From NCBI GenBank assembly GCA_050299335.1, contig JBNKVT010000014.1:62001-126000 (forward strand): a stretch of DNA of 64,000 bases, written 5' to 3'. Source of the stretch: JBNKVT01 sp050299335 (lineage in GTDB: Bacteria; Pseudomonadota; Alphaproteobacteria; Rhodobacterales; Rhodobacteraceae). A program made the position numbers and the translations under genes. This document shows, piece after piece, positions 34,214 through 43,975 of the stretch. Every line of letters starts with the position of its first letter. Position 1 is the first letter of the stretch. Below the pieces are notes generated by a model. The model searched no databases, was not told the DNA's origin, and worked only from the letters and a program-made list of their open reading frames with translations.

Positions 34214-34908
34214 GTTTGCAGGTCGAGGCGATCAATCTTTATTACGGTGCCGCCCAGGCGCTGAAATCGATCTCGCTGGAGGCGCGGCCCGGGCAGGTGA
34301 CGACGGTGCTGGGGCGGAACGGGGTCGGCAAGACCTCGCTTCTGAGGGCGATTGTCGGGCGGCAGGCCATTCAGGACGGCTCGATTGCCTTTGACGGGGT
34401 CGAAATGTCACGGATGCGGCCCGATCAGCGGGCGGCGCTGGGCGTGGCCTCGGTGCCGCAGGGGCGCGAGATCTTTCCGCTTCTGACGGTGCAGGAAAAT
34501 CTGGAAACGGGGTTTGCCAAGCTGCCAAGGGGCGAACGGAAAATCCCCGGTGAGGTATTCGAACTGTTCCCCGTGCTGAAGGAAATGCTGGGCCGTCGCG
34601 GCGGCGATCTGTCAGGCGGCCAGCAGCAGCAGCTGGCCATCGGGCGGGCGATGGTGACAAGGCCGAAACTGCTGGTGCTGGACGAGCCGACCGAGGGCAT
34701 CCAGCCCTCGATCATCAAGGATATCGGCCGCGCCATCGCCTATCTCAGGGACAAGGGCGATATCGCCATCGTGCTGGTCGAACAGTATTTCGAGTTCGCC
34801 CAGGAACTGGCTGACACGTTCTACGTCATGGACAGGGGCGAAGTGGTGGTTTCGGGCTCCAAGGCCGAGATGGCGAATGTGGATATCAAGCACCATCTTA
34901 CTGTCTGA
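34210..34908 (+). CDS. urtE: Urea ABC transporter ATP-binding protein UrtE
   Basis: A 232-residue LivF-type ATPase. Walker A is GRNGVGKTS. Other motifs: SVPQGREIFPLLTVQENLET (typical of UrtE), the signature LSGGQQQQLAIGRAMV, Walker B LLVLDEPTEGIQPSIIKDIG and the switch region IVLVEQYFEFAQELADTFYV, where the usual His is Gln (VEQ), as in LivF/UrtE. ATG 34210 is favoured over an in-frame start at 34156, which adds no conserved residues. It is the last gene of the operon. About 150 bp separate it from the alpha-2-macroglobulin gene. Confidence 0.96.
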   Translation: MSLQVEAINLYYGAAQALKSISLEARPGQVTTVLGRNGVGKTSLLRAIVGRQAIQDGSIAFDGVEMSRMRPDQRAALGVASVPQGREIFPLLTVQENLETGFAKLPRGERKIPGEVFELFPVLKEMLGRRGGDLSGGQQQQLAIGRAMVTRPKLLVLDEPTEGIQPSIIKDIGRAIAYLRDKGDIAIVLVEQYFEFAQELADTFYVMDRGEVVVSGSKAEMANVDIKHHLTV

Positions 34909-35057
34909 ATAATTTCACAATTCTCCCGGCTTGCCCGAATGGGCACCCCCATGTCAGATTGGCGGTCGAATCTGGTATGATGCAGGCGTGCCGGTCCGAA
35001 CCGGTAGGCGGATGACGGGAAACCGGGAGCCCCCGGACCCCCAACGGGAGGTGTTCG

Positions 35058-38000
35058 ATGTTGAAGCGGCTGATTGCGTTCGGTTTTGTCCTGACATTGG
35101 CCGGAGGGGCAGCACTGGCTCAGACCGCGCCCGAGCGGCGGACGATCTACGAGGACGGGGTCGATTTCTATGGTGGCGATCTGCGCTCGATCTTCGACAC
35201 CCAGCTGGAGGCCTGCGAGCAGGCCTGTCTTAGCGATCTCGAATGCAAGGCCTTCACCTATAACCGCGCCGCCTCGGCCTGTTTCCTGAAGACCGGTGTC
35301 GATGAGCGGCAGGACTATGCCGCCGCCCTCTCGGCCACCATCGAAGAGATCGATCCGGCCGAGACCGCTGCCCTTCAGGCCCGTGCCGACGAGCTGGATT
35401 TCCTCGGGCCCTACTATCTGGAGCGTGCCAGGCACTGGGATCTGGTCCTTGGACGCGAGTTCGGCACCGAGGGGCTGGAGACCCCGGAACTGATCGCGCT
35501 GCACGAGGAATACCGCTCGCGCGGCGACATGGAGCGGGCCCTGCATTATCGCGCCGCCGCCCAGGCGGTGCAGCCGACGGCCAATGGCTGGGTGGATGTG
35601 GCCTGGCTGGCAGGGCAGGCCACATCCAACAACGGCCAGATCCAGCGGCGGAACCGGGAACTGGCGGTGGCGGCGGCGTTGAACGGCGCACTCAGGGCCG
35701 AGAATGCCAATGTGCAGGCGCTGGCGCTGAACGAGCTGGCCGTGGCGCTGGAGAGAAATGGCGAGGGCCGGCTGACTATCCCGACCTTGCGGCTGTCGCT
35801 GGCGGTGGTGCCCCGGCCGCAGACCCAGGAGGCGCTGGACCGGGTGATCGGGCTGTATGGATTCCGCATCGTCGAGCATAATGTCGACAGCGACAGCGCA
35901 AGCCCGCGCATCTGTCTGGTCTTCAACGAGCCGCTGATCGCCGACGGCGTCGAGTACGGGCCTTATGTGGCGATCCAGGATGCCGATCTGCCGGTCGAGG
36001 TCGAGGATGCCCAGCTCTGTATCGACGGGGTCGAGCATGGGCAGCGCTACCGGTTCACGGTGCGCGAGGGGCTGCCGGCGGCCTCGGGCGAGGCGCTGCA
36101 CAAATCGGTGCAGCTCAGTGAATATATCCGCGACCGCGCGCCGACGGTCTATTTCCCGGGCCGGGCCTATGTGCTGCCCCGGACCGAGGGCGCGGCGATC
36201 CCGGTGGTGACGGTGAATACCAAATCCGTCGATCTGAGGATCCACCGTGTCGGGGACCGAAACCTGATGGGGCTGCTGAGGGATGACTATTTCGGCCAGG
36301 CGCTGCAGGAATGGGACGAGAAATACATCCAGAACGCGCTCGGCGAGCAGATTTGGGAAGGCTCCGCCGAGGTGGCCGACACGGTCAATGCCGATGTGAC
36401 CACGGCCCTGCCCATCGGAGAGGCGGTTTCGGAATTCGAGCCCGGGGTCTATGCCATGGTCGCCAGCGTCGGTGGCCGCGAGGACACGGTGGCGACCCAG
36501 TGGTTCATCGTCTCCGATCTCGGTCTGACCTCGATGCGGGGCAATGACGGCTTGCATGTGTTCGTGCGTTCGCTGGGATCGGCCGGAGCGAAGCCCGGGG
36601 TGACGGCGGTGCTGGTCTCGGCGGCCAACGAGGTTCTGGGCGAGGCGATCACCGATGCCGAAGGCTATGCGCGGTTCGCGCCCGGTCTGGTGCGCGGCGA
36701 GGGATCGGCGGCTCCGGCCCTGCTGACGGTCAGCGACGAGGCCGGGGATTATGCTTTTCTCGACCTGACCGAGGCGGCGTTCGATCTGAGTGACCGGGGC
36801 GTGGCGGGGCATCCGTCGCCGCCGCATATCGATGTCTTCGCCACCACCGAACGCGGCGCTTACCGGCCCGGCGAGACGGTGCATGCCACGGTGCTGGCAC
36901 GCAGCCCGCAGGCCGAGGCGATCGCGAACCTGCCCCTGACCGTGATCCTGATGCGCCCCGACGGGGTGGAGTTCGCCCGCGAGGTGCTGACCGATCAGGG
37001 GGCTGGCGGGCGGTCGATCTCGGTCGATCTGCCGCGCTCGGCGCAGCGGGGGACCTGGCGGATGCGGGTGCATGGGGATGTCGAGGCGGCACCCCTCGCG
37101 GATATCTCGTTCCTGGTCGAGGATTTCACGCCCGAGCGGATCGATTTCTTCCTGTCGATGGCCGCGGGCCCGGTGCGGTTGATCGACAGCCCGGCCTTGC
37201 AGATCAATGCCCATTATCTTTACGGCGCGCCGGGGGCGGAACTGGATATCGAGGGCGAGGTGCGGGTCGGGCTGGCCGATGGCTATGCGGAATATCCGGG
37301 CTACTCCTTTGGGCTGAGCGACGAACAGGTCAACCCGCGCATCGAGAGCATCGACTATGCGATCACCGATGCCGAGGGCCGGGCCGATCTGCAATTGCGC
37401 CTGCCCGAAATGGAAAACGCCTCGCGGCCCCTGGAGATGACCGCCTTCGTGCGGCTGAAGGACGGATCGGGGCGGCCGGTGGAGCGGACGATCTCGCGGC
37501 CCGTCCTGCCGCTGGGGCCGATGATCGGCATCAAGCCGCTGTTTGACGGCGTGCTCGGCGAGGGCGGCACGGCGCGGTTCGAGCTGATCGCCATCGGCGA
37601 AGACAGGCTCAGGACCGATCTGGCCGACGTGAACTGGACGCTGGAGCGGATCGAGACCCGTTATCAGTGGTACCGGGTCAACGGACGCTGGAACTGGGAG
37701 CCGATCACCACCCGCGAGCGGGTCGCCGAAGGCACGTCGGCCCTGTTCCGTTCCGAGGAGATCACCATCGAGGCCCCGGTGCGCTGGGGGGAATACGAGC
37801 TCAGGGTCGCCTCGAATTCACGCGGCTATGCCGCCTCGAGCACGCGCTTCTATGCCGGGTGGTATTCCGCCGGGGCGGGCTCGGACACGCCGGACCGGCT
37901 GGAAGTGGCGCTCGACAAGGAAGCCTATGCGCCCGGCGAGACCGCGCAGCTGAAGGTCGTGGCCCGCGATGCCGGGCAGTTGCTGGTCACCGTAGTCAGC

Positions 38001-40508
38001 GACCGGCTGATCCATATGGAGACGCTGGCGGTCGCGGAAGGAGAAGCGACGGTGCCGGTGCCGGTGACGGCGGAATGGGGGGCAGGGGCCTATGTGGCCG
38101 CCTCGCTGATCCGACCCATGGATGCCGCCTCGGGGCGGAACCCGTCCCGTGCGCTGGGGCTGGGTTGGGTCGCGGTCGATCCGGGTGCGGCGCAGTTGCA
38201 GGCCCGCTTCGTGTCCGAGGCCGAGGCGACACCGCGCCGGATGATGGAGGCGGTCTTGCAGGTCGACGGCGCGACCGAGGGCGAGACGGTCTATGCGACG
38301 ATTGCCGGGGTCGATGTCGGCATCCTCAACATCACCGGTTTCGAGGCCCCCGACCCCTCGGACCACTATTTCGGCCAGCGCAAGCTGGGCATGGAAATCC
38401 GCGACCTTTACGGGCGGCTGATCGACGGGACGCAAGGCAATCCGACCGCCCTGCGCTCGGGCGGTGATGGTGGGTCGTCGGGTGGCGAGGCCCCGCCGCC
38501 GACCGAGGAACTGCTGGCGCTGTTCTCGGGCGTGCTGACGGCGGACGACGCGGGCCGCGTGACGGCGCGGTTCAACCTGCCGGAGTTCAACGGCACGATG
38601 AAGCTGATGGCCGTGGTCTGGTCCGAGAGCGGTGTCGGCAATGCCGAGCAGGACGTGCTGGTCCGCGATCCGGTGGTGGTCTCGGCGGCACTGCCAAGGT
38701 TCCTGGCCCCCGGCGACAGCTCGCGGCTGCTGCTGGAACTGGCCCATACCTCGGGGCCTGCGGGCCGGATCGGGGTGACCATCGGCGGCGGCGACGAGAT
38801 TTCGATCCCGGCCTCGGCGACCAACCAGACCATCGAGCTGGCCGAAGGCGGGCGGACCTCGATGTCGATCCCGATCACCGCCGGTCAGGCCGGGGACAGT
38901 TTCCTGCAGGTGAACGTGGTCACCCCTTCCGGGCAGGTGCTGACCAAACGGCTGAACCTCGGCATCCGCGCCAACGATCCCGAGATCGCCCGCCAGACAA
39001 GGGTGAAACTGGCCGCCGGGAGCGGCGAGATGCTGGTCGACAGCAATGTCTTTGCCGGGATCGCGCCCGGTACCGGGCGGGTGACCGTCGCCGCCGGGCC
39101 CCTGGCGCGGTTCGACGCGCCGGGCCTGTTGATGGCACTGGATCGCTATCCCTACGGCTGTGCCGAACAGATCACCTCGCGGGCGATGCCCTTGCTCTAT
39201 TTCTCCTCCGTTTCCGAACGGCTGGGACTGGTGCAGGAGGCCGATGTCGCCGAGCGCATTCAGGACGCGATCACCGGGGTTCTGGCCAATCAGGGGCGCA
39301 ATGGCGGTTTTGGTCTCTGGTATGCCGATAGCGGCGATCTGTGGCTGGAATCCTATGTCACCGACTTCCTCAGCCGGGCGCGCGCCAAGGGCTATGAGGT
39401 GCCCGAACGCGCTTTCATCTCGGCGCTGGACAATCTGCGCAACCGGGTCAACTACGCCCCGGATTTCGAAAGTGGCGGCGAGGGGATCGCCTATGCGCTG
39501 CATGTGCTGGCCCGCGAGGGTTACGCGTCCATCGGCGATCTGCGCTACTATGCCGATGCCCGGGCACAGAATTTCTCGACCCCGCTGGCCAAGGCGCAGC
39601 TGGGCGCGGCCCTTGCGTCTTATGGCGATCAGGGGCGGGCGGACATGATGTTCGGGCTGGCGGCCGGTCAACTCAGGGCAAACTCGGAGGACCGTACCAC
39701 CTGGCGGGTCGATTACGGCTCGGACGAGCGGGACCGCGCGGCGGTGCTGACCCTGGCCGTGGAAAGCGGCTCGGAGGCGGTGAACCGGCTGGGGATGGCC
39801 AACGACCTGGCCAATTCGCTGACCGGCAACGCGTATCGGTCGACCCAGGAGAACCTCTGGGCGCTGATGGCGACCAATGCGCTGATCGACGACGGCGCGT
39901 CCTCGGGGCTGACCCGGGACGGGGTGCCGGTCGAGGGCGCCTTTGTCGAGGCCTATGACCGCGACACCCTGCGCGGCAACGCTTTCGTGATCGGCAATGC
40001 CGGGGCGATGGAGACCGAGGTGGTGGTTACCACCTTCGGGGTGCCGAACGAGCCGGAACCGGCCCAGGGCAATGGCTATCGCATTCTTCGGCGCTATTAC
40101 ACCATGGACGGCGAGGAGGTCTCGCTGGAGACGGTGCCCCAGAACACCCGGCTGGTGGCGACGGTGTCGGTCTACCCCGAACGCCGGGCCGATGCGCGGC
40201 TGATGGTCGACGACCCGCTGCCGGCGGGGTTCGAGATCGACAATCCGAACCTCATTCAGGGCGGCGATATCGCGGCACTGGACTGGCTGGACGTCAATGG
40301 CTGGGCCGAGTTCACCGAGTTCCGCACCGACCGGTTCCGGGCGGCGATCAACTGGTCGGGCACCGCGCCCTTCACCATGGCCTATATCGTCCGCGCGGTC
40401 TCGCCGGGGGAATTCTACCACCCGGCGGCCTCGGTCGAGGACATGTACCGCCCGGCTTTCCGGGCGCGCTCGGGCACCGGTGAGGTCAGGGTGACCCCGG
40501 CGCAATGA
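35058..40508 (+). CDS. Bacterial alpha-2-macroglobulin (YfhM/MagD-like) with N-terminal PAN domain
   Basis: A 1816-residue periplasmic protease trap. Signal peptide MLKRLIAFGFVLTLAGGAAL. Residues about 30-95 form a PAN/apple module with four Cys (QLEACEQACLSDLECKAF, SACFLKTGVDE). Macroglobulin domains follow from about 330; the MG-type YRPGETVHATVLARS is near residue 600 and the A2M domain starts near 1160 (LPEFNGTMKLMAVVW). The thioester motif is intact: YGCAEQ with Cys1368, so it can covalently trap proteases. A strong GGGAGG precedes the ATG. It overlaps pbpC by 4 bp; the pair is a conserved module thought to guard the cell when peptidoglycan or the outer membrane is breached. Confidence 0.95.
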   Translation: MLKRLIAFGFVLTLAGGAALAQTAPERRTIYEDGVDFYGGDLRSIFDTQLEACEQACLSDLECKAFTYNRAASACFLKTGVDERQDYAAALSATIEEIDPAETAALQARADELDFLGPYYLERARHWDLVLGREFGTEGLETPELIALHEEYRSRGDMERALHYRAAAQAVQPTANGWVDVAWLAGQATSNNGQIQRRNRELAVAAALNGALRAENANVQALALNELAVALERNGEGRLTIPTLRLSLAVVPRPQTQEALDRVIGLYGFRIVEHNVDSDSASPRICLVFNEPLIADGVEYGPYVAIQDADLPVEVEDAQLCIDGVEHGQRYRFTVREGLPAASGEALHKSVQLSEYIRDRAPTVYFPGRAYVLPRTEGAAIPVVTVNTKSVDLRIHRVGDRNLMGLLRDDYFGQALQEWDEKYIQNALGEQIWEGSAEVADTVNADVTTALPIGEAVSEFEPGVYAMVASVGGREDTVATQWFIVSDLGLTSMRGNDGLHVFVRSLGSAGAKPGVTAVLVSAANEVLGEAITDAEGYARFAPGLVRGEGSAAPALLTVSDEAGDYAFLDLTEAAFDLSDRGVAGHPSPPHIDVFATTERGAYRPGETVHATVLARSPQAEAIANLPLTVILMRPDGVEFAREVLTDQGAGGRSISVDLPRSAQRGTWRMRVHGDVEAAPLADISFLVEDFTPERIDFFLSMAAGPVRLIDSPALQINAHYLYGAPGAELDIEGEVRVGLADGYAEYPGYSFGLSDEQVNPRIESIDYAITDAEGRADLQLRLPEMENASRPLEMTAFVRLKDGSGRPVERTISRPVLPLGPMIGIKPLFDGVLGEGGTARFELIAIGEDRLRTDLADVNWTLERIETRYQWYRVNGRWNWEPITTRERVAEGTSALFRSEEITIEAPVRWGEYELRVASNSRGYAASSTRFYAGWYSAGAGSDTPDRLEVALDKEAYAPGETAQLKVVARDAGQLLVTVVSDRLIHMETLAVAEGEATVPVPVTAEWGAGAYVAASLIRPMDAASGRNPSRALGLGWVAVDPGAAQLQARFVSEAEATPRRMMEAVLQVDGATEGETVYATIAGVDVGILNITGFEAPDPSDHYFGQRKLGMEIRDLYGRLIDGTQGNPTALRSGGDGGSSGGEAPPPTEELLALFSGVLTADDAGRVTARFNLPEFNGTMKLMAVVWSESGVGNAEQDVLVRDPVVVSAALPRFLAPGDSSRLLLELAHTSGPAGRIGVTIGGGDEISIPASATNQTIELAEGGRTSMSIPITAGQAGDSFLQVNVVTPSGQVLTKRLNLGIRANDPEIARQTRVKLAAGSGEMLVDSNVFAGIAPGTGRVTVAAGPLARFDAPGLLMALDRYPYGCAEQITSRAMPLLYFSSVSERLGLVQEADVAERIQDAITGVLANQGRNGGFGLWYADSGDLWLESYVTDFLSRARAKGYEVPERAFISALDNLRNRVNYAPDFESGGEGIAYALHVLAREGYASIGDLRYYADARAQNFSTPLAKAQLGAALASYGDQGRADMMFGLAAGQLRANSEDRTTWRVDYGSDERDRAAVLTLAVESGSEAVNRLGMANDLANSLTGNAYRSTQENLWALMATNALIDDGASSGLTRDGVPVEGAFVEAYDRDTLRGNAFVIGNAGAMETEVVVTTFGVPNEPEPAQGNGYRILRRYYTMDGEEVSLETVPQNTRLVATVSVYPERRADARLMVDDPLPAGFEIDNPNLIQGGDIAALDWLDVNGWAEFTEFRTDRFRAAINWSGTAPFTMAYIVRAVSPGEFYHPAASVEDMYRPAFRARSGTGEVRVTPAQ

Positions 40509-42562
40509 GGCTGCGCCGCCGGCATATCGGGGCGCTCGCCGCTCTCGGAATGGCGGCGGGGAGCGCATGGGTTGCCTTCGACCGCTGGGTCGAGGCGACG
40601 GCGCTGCCGGTGCTGGCGGTCGATCTGTCGGTGACTGTGGAGGACCGGGACGGGGTGCTGCTCAGGGCCTTCACCGCCGGGGACGGGCGCTGGCGGCTGC
40701 CGGTGAGCGTTTCGCAGGTGGACCGGGGCTATCTCGACCAGCTCATGGCCTATGAGGACAAGCGGTTCTACAGCCATTCCGGGGTGGATTTCCGGGCGAT
40801 GGCCCGGGCGGTTGCACAGGCGGCGTGGAACCGCCGGGTGGTCTCGGGCGGTTCGACCCTGTCGATGCAGGTGGCGCGTCTGCTGGAAGAGGGCACGACC
40901 GGGCGCTGGGAAGGCAAGATCCGCCAGATGCGGGTGGCGCTGGCGCTGGAGCGGGTGCTGTCGAAGGACGATATTCTGGGGCTGTATCTGACGCTGGCGC
41001 CCTATGGGGGAAACCTTGAGGGGGTGCGGGCGGCGAGCCTGAGCTATTTCGGCAAGGAGCCGGGGCGGCTGACCCCGGCCGAGGCGGCCTTGCTGGTCGC
41101 CTTGCCGCAAAGCCCCGAGCGGCGGCGGCCCGATCTGCATGCCGCCGAGGCGCGGGCGGCGCGGGACCGGGTGCTGGCGCGGGGGCTTGAAGCCGGGGTG
41201 CTTGACGCCGATACCCTGACGGCGTCGCTGCGCGAGCGGTCGCCGGGGGCGAGGCTGGCGTTTCCATCGCTGGCGCCGCTATTGGCCGAGCGGGTGGTGG
41301 CCGAGCGGCCGGGGCGGGAGCGGATTTCCCTGACGCTGGATGCCGATCTGCAAGGTGCGCTGGAACGGCTGGTGAAGGCGCATGCCGAGCGGCTTGATCC
41401 CTCTCTGTCGGCTTCGGTGATCGTGATGGATCACCGGACGGGCGCGGTGCTGGCCTCGGTGGGATCGGCGGATTATCTCGACCGGGCGCGGCGGGGGTTC
41501 GTCGACATGACAACGGCGCTCAGATCGCCGGGCTCGACCCTGAAACCGCTGATCTACGGGCTGGCCTTCGACAACGGCGCGGCCCATCCCGAGACGCTGA
41601 TCGAGGACCGGCCGATGGATTTCGGCGGCTATGCGCCGCAGAATTTCGACAAGGTGTTTCGTGGCACCGTCTCGGTGCGTGACGCGCTGCAGATGTCGCT
41701 GAACCTGCCGGCGGTGCAGGTGCTGGACGCGGTGGGACCGGCGCATCTGGTCGCCCGGATGCGGCGCGCCGGGGCCGATCCGGTGATCCCGGGCGGGGTA
41801 CCGGGACTGGCGGTGGGGCTTGGCGGTGTGGGGCTGACGCTGGAGGATATGGTGGCGCTCTATGGGGCGCTGGGGAATGGCGGCCGGTCGGTGCGCCCGC
41901 ATGTATACCTTGATGCGCCGCAAGAGCCAGACCGCCCGGTCCTGTCGCCAAAGGCGGCGTGGTATGTGACCGATATCCTGCGCGACGCGCCGGTGCCGGG
42001 GGCGGTCAAGCGCGGTTCCATTGCCTTCAAGACCGGGACCTCGTATGGCAACCGTGACACCTGGGCCATCGGCTATGACGGGGCCCATGTGGTCGGGGTC
42101 TGGATGGGGCGGGCGGACGCCACGCCGATGCCCGGCGCCCTGGGGATCGATATCGCGGCACCCTTGATGTTCGAGACGTTCAACCGGGTCTCGCCGCTGC
42201 GTACGGCCTTCCCGGCCCCGCCGCGCGACGCGCTGATCGTCGCCAATTCCCAGCTGCCCCAGCCCTTGCAGCGCTTCCGGCGCACCGCCGAGGCGGTGAT
42301 CGCCGATGCCAGCCCGAAATTCGCCTTTCCCCCGGACGGCGCGCATGTGGAGCTGGGTCTGGAGAATGCCGCGCCTACGCCGCTGGCCCTGAAACTCCGC
42401 GACGGGCGGCCACCCTTTACATGGATGGTCAACGGGCGGCCTCTTGAGGCCGACCCCCATGTCCGTTCCGCGCTCTGGCGGCCCGACGGGCGGGGCTTCG
42501 CGACCATTTCCGTGATCGACGGCAAGGGGCAGTCGGCCAGGACGACGGTGTTCGTGGAATAG
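40505..42562 (+). CDS. pbpC: Penicillin-binding protein 1C
   Basis: A 685-residue bifunctional peptidoglycan synthase anchored by one N-terminal helix. The GT51 glycosyltransferase domain has catalytic Glu84 in MAYEDKRFYSHSGVDF and the second motif GGSTLSMQVARLLEEG. The transpeptidase domain has Ser344 in SPGSTLKP, SLN in ALQMSLNLPA and KTG in AFKTGTSYGNRDTWAIGYDG. The C-terminus (about 600-685) is the BiPBP_C domain specific to PBP1C (PKFAFPPDGAHVEL, DGRGFATISVIDGKG). It polymerises glycan and may crosslink. Translation is coupled to the alpha-2-macroglobulin gene. Confidence 0.96.
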   Translation: MRLRRRHIGALAALGMAAGSAWVAFDRWVEATALPVLAVDLSVTVEDRDGVLLRAFTAGDGRWRLPVSVSQVDRGYLDQLMAYEDKRFYSHSGVDFRAMARAVAQAAWNRRVVSGGSTLSMQVARLLEEGTTGRWEGKIRQMRVALALERVLSKDDILGLYLTLAPYGGNLEGVRAASLSYFGKEPGRLTPAEAALLVALPQSPERRRPDLHAAEARAARDRVLARGLEAGVLDADTLTASLRERSPGARLAFPSLAPLLAERVVAERPGRERISLTLDADLQGALERLVKAHAERLDPSLSASVIVMDHRTGAVLASVGSADYLDRARRGFVDMTTALRSPGSTLKPLIYGLAFDNGAAHPETLIEDRPMDFGGYAPQNFDKVFRGTVSVRDALQMSLNLPAVQVLDAVGPAHLVARMRRAGADPVIPGGVPGLAVGLGGVGLTLEDMVALYGALGNGGRSVRPHVYLDAPQEPDRPVLSPKAAWYVTDILRDAPVPGAVKRGSIAFKTGTSYGNRDTWAIGYDGAHVVGVWMGRADATPMPGALGIDIAAPLMFETFNRVSPLRTAFPAPPRDALIVANSQLPQPLQRFRRTAEAVIADASPKFAFPPDGAHVELGLENAAPTPLALKLRDGRPPFTWMVNGRPLEADPHVRSALWRPDGRGFATISVIDGKGQSARTTVFVE

Positions 42563-42646
42563 GGCTGCCGGATGTCCGTGCCTGAACCGGCTGGCGGTAA
42601 ATCGGGGTGGCAGGCTGGAAAATTGATGGATTCCGGCAGGTCAGCA

Positions 42647-42675
42647 TTGACAAATACCGGCATGCGAGATGATCT
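42647..42675 (+). promoter_or_regulatory. Candidate promoter of the liv-type operon
   Basis: TTGACA (42647-42652) matches the -35 consensus fully. Seventeen bases later TGATCT (42670-42675) is a poor -10. It lies about 50 bp before the binding-protein start, in the 161-bp gap after pbpC. Confidence 0.3.
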
Positions 42676-42723
42676 CGGCCCCAGAAGAACGCTCTTCATA
42701 AAACCAATCAACGGGGAATAATC

Positions 42724-43911
42724 ATGAGAAACATCTTTGCCATCGCGGCAGCGGCCACCATTGCCGCTTCGGCAGTTTCTGCGCAGGAGACGGTCAAGGT
42801 CGGGATCATTCTGGGCTTCACCGGCCCGATTGAATCGCTGACCCCCGGCATGGCCGACAGCGCCGAGCTGGCCTTCAACGAGATCAACGCATCCGGCAAG
42901 TTCCTCGGCGGCTCCACCATCGAGGCAGTCCGGGCCGACAGCACCTGCGTCGACGCCGCCGCCGCCACCGCCGCCGCCGAGCGGCTGATCACCTCGGACA
43001 ATGTTGCCGCCATCATGGGTGCCGACTGCTCCGGCGTGACCACCGCCATCGCCAACAACGTCGCCATCCCCAACGGCGTCGTCATGGTCTCGCCCTCGGC
43101 CACCTCTCCGGCCCTGTCGACCATCGACGATAACGGCCTCTTCTTCCGCACCGCCCCCTCGGATGCCCGTCAGGGCGAGGTTCTGGCCTCGATCCTCAAG
43201 GACCAGGGCATCGAGAGCGTCGCCGTCACCTACACCAACAACGACTACGGCAAGGGCCTGTCGGACGCCTTCATCGCCTCTTACGAGGGCATGGGCGGAT
43301 CGGTGACGATCAACGCCGCCCATGAGGACGGCAAGGGCGATTATTCGGCTGAGGTCGGCGCGCTGGCCTCGGCGGGTGGCGAAATGCTGATGGTGCTCGG
43401 CTATGCCGACCAGGGCGGCGTCGGGATCATCCGCTCGGCGGTCGATACCGGGGCTTTCGAGAAGTTCGGGCTGGGCGACGGCATGTTCGCCGACAGCCTG
43501 ATCGAGGCCATCGGCGATGACCTCAACGGCACCATCGGTTCGGTGCCGTGGTCGGAAGGCGAAGGCGCTGATGCGTTCGTGGCCACCGCTGAGGCTGCCG
43601 GGGTTGACCCGGACGGTTCCTTCCGCCGCGAAAGCTATGACGCGGCTGCCCTGATCGCGCTCGCCATGCAGGCTGGCGGCAATGCCGACCGGGCGACCGT
43701 GGCGGCCAACCTCCTCGCCGTGGCCAACGCGCCGGGCGAGCCGATCCTGCCGGGTGAGCTGGACAAGGCGCTGGAGATCCTCGCCGCGGGTGGCGATGTC
43801 GACTATGTGGGTGCGACCAATGTCGAGCTGATCGGCCCGGGCGAGGCCGCCGGGACCTACCGCGAATACGAGGTCAAGGACGGCGCTTACGAGACCGTTA
43901 CCTTCCGCTGA
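42724..43911 (+). CDS. livJ: Branched-chain amino-acid-type ABC transporter substrate-binding protein
   Basis: A 395-residue periplasmic binding protein with signal peptide MRNIFAIAAAATIAASAVSA. Type I binding-protein (Peripla_BP_6) marks: VKVGIILGFTGPIESLTPGM, LITSDNVAAIMGADCSGVTT, VMVSPSATSPALSTIDD, GLFFRTAPSDARQGEVLAS and VAVTYTNNDYGKGLSDAFI. The two Cys (STCVDAA and GADCSGV) may form a disulfide. GGGGAA precedes the ATG. It heads an eight-gene cluster that includes two ATPases and two permeases. The exact ligand (Leu/Ile/Val, another amino acid or an amide) cannot be set from sequence. Confidence 0.92.
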   Translation: MRNIFAIAAAATIAASAVSAQETVKVGIILGFTGPIESLTPGMADSAELAFNEINASGKFLGGSTIEAVRADSTCVDAAAATAAAERLITSDNVAAIMGADCSGVTTAIANNVAIPNGVVMVSPSATSPALSTIDDNGLFFRTAPSDARQGEVLASILKDQGIESVAVTYTNNDYGKGLSDAFIASYEGMGGSVTINAAHEDGKGDYSAEVGALASAGGEMLMVLGYADQGGVGIIRSAVDTGAFEKFGLGDGMFADSLIEAIGDDLNGTIGSVPWSEGEGADAFVATAEAAGVDPDGSFRRESYDAAALIALAMQAGGNADRATVAANLLAVANAPGEPILPGELDKALEILAAGGDVDYVGATNVELIGPGEAAGTYREYEVKDGAYETVTFR

Positions 43912-43930
43912 GCGGAGGCCAAGCCAACCG

Positions 43931-43957
43931 ACAGCCCGGGACCCGCGCCCGGGCTGT
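43931..43957 (+). terminator. Stem-loop between livJ and livG
   Basis: ACAGCCCGGG (43931-43940) pairs perfectly with CCCGGGCTGT (43948-43957); loop ACCCGCG. Only TG follows, with no T-run. Placed 20 bases after the binding-protein stop, it mirrors the urtA-urtB stem and probably stabilises the livJ part of the transcript. Confidence 0.75.
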
Positions 43958-43975
43958 TGTCATAAGGAAGTCCCC

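Noticed and set aside
37818..40568. 916-codon open frame antisense to the alpha-2-macroglobulin gene, and a similar 857-codon frame at 34821-37394
   Set aside because: Both mirror a gene with an intact thioester and macroglobulin domains; the products are His/Gln/Arg-rich shadows.
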